From Candidatus Dormiibacterota bacterium (lineage in GTDB: Bacteria > Chloroflexota > Dormibacteria > Dormibacterales > Dormibacteraceae), in contig PLYD01000198.1 of the NCBI GenBank assembly GCA_003151665.1, forward strand, positions 2,270 through 9,674: a DNA stretch of 7,405 nt. The letters are read 5' to 3'. The translations under genes and the position numbers were made by a program. The notes under the pieces were generated by a model. That model was not told the DNA's origin, ran no database searches, and saw nothing but the letters and a program-made list of their open reading frames with translations. Positions 5,683-7,405 of this stretch are shown here, one piece after another; position 1 is the stretch's first letter; each line of letters starts with the position of its first letter.

Positions 5683-6468
5683 CTACTTGATCAGCTGAGT
5701 TCGCAGCCGCATCGCCGCGACCGTCACGCCCAACGCCCCCAGAGCCGCCAGGTAGGCGACGTCCACGAGCAACCCAGGGCCGATGGCGCCGGTGGTCAGG
5801 CCTCGGATGAGATCGATGCCGTGGTACAGAGGCGTCAGCTCGACCAGGAAACGCAGCACCGGCGGGTAAACGGTGATCGGAAAGAACGTTGCCGAAAAAA
5901 GGAACATCGGCTGCAGCGCGAGCTGGATGATGTCGAGGTCCTGCCACTGGCGGATGAACGTCGTCACCGCGGCGCCGAGGGACGCGAACGCGATGCCCAC
6001 CAGTATCGCCGCAGGGATGGCGAGGATTGCCCACGGCGAGGTGATCAGGTGCAGAGCGAGCATGACGACAAGAAATCCGACTGAGTAGACGCTGCCGCGC
6101 GCGACCGCCCACAGCACCTCTCCAGCCGCCACGTCCTCGACCCCCACCGGGGTCGCGACCATGCCGTCGTAGAGCTTCACGTGGCGCAGCTTGTAAAACA
6201 TGTTCATGGTCGTCTCGTAGATCGCGCCGTTCATCGCCGACGACGCCATGAGGGCCGGCGCCACGAACACCGCGTAGCTCACGGTGTGGCCGTCGCCCAG
6301 CGAAATCGTTCGAATCAGCGATCCGATGCCAAAGCCGACGCCCAACAGGTAGAGCACGGGTTCGACGAATCCCGCAGCCAGCACCTTCCAGAAATGAGGG
6401 AACAGCACGAGGTTTCGCTCGATGACATGGATCGATCGGGTCGGCATGCGCAAGTTGCGAATGCTCAC
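5683..6468 (-). CDS. ABC-2 type exporter permease, NodJ/DrrB-like, second subunit
   Basis: This is an inner-membrane permease of an ABC-2 exporter, the last gene of the minus-strand operon. From the GTG at 6468 the product has 261 residues and about six helices. Family landmarks are YAVFVAPALMASSAMNGAIYE near 65-85, GMVATPV at 102-108 (cytoplasmic coupling region), FLFSATFFPITVYP at 189-202 and PLYHGIDLIRGL at 213-224. The same landmarks occur at matching places in the preceding permease, so the two are paralogues and probably form a heterodimer. GGAGG 8 bases before the GTG and a 4-base GTGA overlap with the upstream stop support this start. The frame stays open further upstream, but that part lies over the other permease and has no membrane character. 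An ATG at 6447, seven codons on, is the alternative. The exported compound is unknown; relatives move lipo-oligosaccharides, anthracyclines or other hydrophobic molecules. Confidence 0.87.
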   Translation of the reverse strand: MSIRNLRMPTRSIHVIERNLVLFPHFWKVLAAGFVEPVLYLLGVGFGIGSLIRTISLGDGHTVSYAVFVAPALMASSAMNGAIYETTMNMFYKLRHVKLYDGMVATPVGVEDVAAGEVLWAVARGSVYSVGFLVVMLALHLITSPWAILAIPAAILVGIAFASLGAAVTTFIRQWQDLDIIQLALQPMFLFSATFFPITVYPPVLRFLVELTPLYHGIDLIRGLTTGAIGPGLLVDVAYLAALGALGVTVAAMRLRTQLIK

Positions 6469-7247
6469 TTGATGAGCCTCCGCCGGAGCAAGGGCAGCGC
6501 GATCACGCCTCCCGCTACTACGTAGACGAGGAGGACGGCCAGGTGCAGTGCTGCCTCTGGCATCGCGATGGTGCCCAGGACGAGTCCGCGGCTCAAGGCC
6601 ACGCCGTGCGCGAGGGGCGTGGCCCACGCCACTCCCTGCAGCACAAAAGGAAGGCGGCTGATCGGGAAGAACGCGCCGCCGAATAGAAAGAGAGGAGTGA
6701 TGACGAGACGGAAGACAGTTCCCATCACGCTGTCGTTCTTCTGCGTCGACGTGAAAGCGATCAGCGGCGTGGCAAACGCCAGGCCGCTCAGCGTCGCAGC
6801 TGGAATCGCGAGCAGGGACTCGGGCGTGTGGGCCACGCCGAACACCGCCATCACAATCCAGAAGATCGTGGCGACCATCAGCATGCGGAGCGTGACCCAG
6901 GCCACCTCGCCGATCACCACGTCGCGGACCTTCAGTGGTGTCGCGAGCATCGCTTCGTAGATGCGATCCCACAGGATCTTTCCGAGGATCGGGTATGTGC
7001 ACTCGAATGCGGCGGTCTGCATGGTCGTCGCCGCGAGCAAGCCGGGGGCGAGAAAGTCGATATAGGGCACGCCTCCGACCCCGCCTGAGCTGCGGTTGAC
7101 CAGGCTGCCGAGCCCCAACCCCATCGAGGCGATGAAGAAGAGCGGGGTGAAGAACGAGACGGTCAGCGAGCCCCGCCACTGGCGCCTGAACACGAGCGCG
7201 TTGTGCTCGACCACCCGTGCGGCGCCCGCCGGGATAACGGTGGCCAT
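6465..7247 (-). CDS. ABC-2 type exporter permease, NodJ/DrrB-like, first subunit
   Basis: This inner-membrane permease of an ABC-2 exporter is encoded directly after its ATPase. The product has 260 residues. Landmarks are a cytoplasmic N-terminal stretch with RRQWRG at 21-26, DFLAPGLLAATTMQTAAFE at 64-82, AMLATPL at 99-105, FLFGGAFFPISRLP at 187-200 and PLAHGVALSRGLV at 211-223. These match the NodJ/DrrB group of ABC-2 membrane proteins. About six helices are expected, and the C-terminus is a basic cytoplasmic tail (RRRLIK). Its ATG shares one base with the ATPase stop (TGATG), and its own stop overlaps the next start (GTGA), so translation of all three genes is coupled. AGGAG lies 12 bases upstream, rather far, which fits reinitiation. 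The substrate is unknown. Confidence 0.88.
   Translation of the reverse strand: MATVIPAGAARVVEHNALVFRRQWRGSLTVSFFTPLFFIASMGLGLGSLVNRSSGGVGGVPYIDFLAPGLLAATTMQTAAFECTYPILGKILWDRIYEAMLATPLKVRDVVIGEVAWVTLRMLMVATIFWIVMAVFGVAHTPESLLAIPAATLSGLAFATPLIAFTSTQKNDSVMGTVFRLVITPLFLFGGAFFPISRLPFVLQGVAWATPLAHGVALSRGLVLGTIAMPEAALHLAVLLVYVVAGGVIALPLLRRRLIK
6477..6481 (-). promoter_or_regulatory. Ribosome-binding site of the second exporter permease
   Basis: On the minus strand GGAGG stands 8 bases before GTG at 6468, inside the end of the upstream coding region. It is the strongest Shine-Dalgarno in the window and sets the start of the downstream permease. Confidence 0.65.
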
Positions 7248-7405
7248 CAGTCGACCAGGCTCCTGCCGGTCAGCCGGAGGAACACGTCCTCGAGCGTGCC
7301 GCGCCGGATGAGCGCGGTCTCGGGCCGCAGCCCGCGGCTGTGCACGGCTGCGACTGCGGCGTCTCCGTCAGACGTGTAAAGGAGGACGCGGTCGGCGAGC
7401 ACCTC
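7247..7405 (-). CDS. ABC transporter ATP-binding protein, C-terminal end (5' part outside window)
   Basis: The minus-strand frame is open from the window edge for 52 codons to a TGA at 7249-7247. It begins EVLADRVLLYTSDGD and ends TLEDVFLRLTGRSLVD. The T-L-E-D-V-F-L-x-L-T-G ending is the hallmark C-terminus of DrrA/NodI-type ATPases that power ABC-2 exporters, and the preceding R-V-L-L-Y strand belongs to the small C-terminal domain after the nucleotide-binding domain. Walker A, Walker B and signature motifs would lie outside the window. The stop shares one base with the ATG of the first permease, so ATPase and permeases are one coupled unit. The assignment rests on a short segment but agrees fully with the two permeases downstream. 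Confidence 0.85.
   Translation of the reverse strand, partial: EVLADRVLLYTSDGDAAVAAVHSRGLRPETALIRRGTLEDVFLRLTGRSLVD

Noticed and set aside
6469..7179. Upstream extension of the second exporter permease to 498 residues
   Set aside because: The extra part is Arg/Pro/His-rich with no helices and lies over the first permease in another frame. GGAGG-N8-GTG marks the start at 6468.

Overview
The window is a high-GC, gene-dense bacterial segment. Most gaps are under 100 bp, four of the eight genes start with GTG (counting the preferred start of the aminotransferase), and codons favour G or C in the third position. Nothing here fixes the taxon. The style and protein families fit a soil or environmental high-GC lineage (Actinomycetota, Chloroflexota or Dormibacterota-like), which is inference only. 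No tRNA, rRNA, CRISPR array, insertion sequence or phage gene was seen.

Bases 1-2165 (plus strand) hold the 3' part of a polyamine-type (Pot family) ABC importer operon: the C-terminal part of a solute-binding protein, then two membrane permeases of PotB and PotC type. The ATPase (PotA type) is not in the window and probably lies upstream. A perfect 10-bp GC hairpin sits just after the binding-protein stop, within the annotated start of the first permease.

Bases 2243-2533 (minus strand) encode a small four-helix membrane protein made of two near-identical halves, a recent-looking internal duplication. It has a possible leaderless promoter.

Bases 2689-5597 hold two divergent enzyme genes that share an 86-bp start region. 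On the minus strand is a class III PLP-dependent aminotransferase that resembles glutamate-1-semialdehyde aminomutases in its motifs. On the plus strand is an FAD-dependent amine oxidase/dehydrogenase of the DAO family, related to gamma-glutamylputrescine oxidase. Both have the same AGGA-N7-GTG start arrangement. Beside a polyamine-type importer, the simplest reading is an amine uptake and degradation locus: the importer brings the amine in, and the oxidase and aminotransferase act on amino groups. The substrate cannot be read from sequence.

Bases 5683-7405 (minus strand) are a separate, convergent ABC-2 exporter operon: the last 52 residues of an ATPase, then two paralogous permeases of the NodJ/DrrB type. 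All are translationally coupled by 1- and 4-base overlaps. Substrate unknown. I did not find a convincing new biological system. The best leads are the duplicated small membrane protein, the intercistronic hairpin and the divergent enzyme pair.
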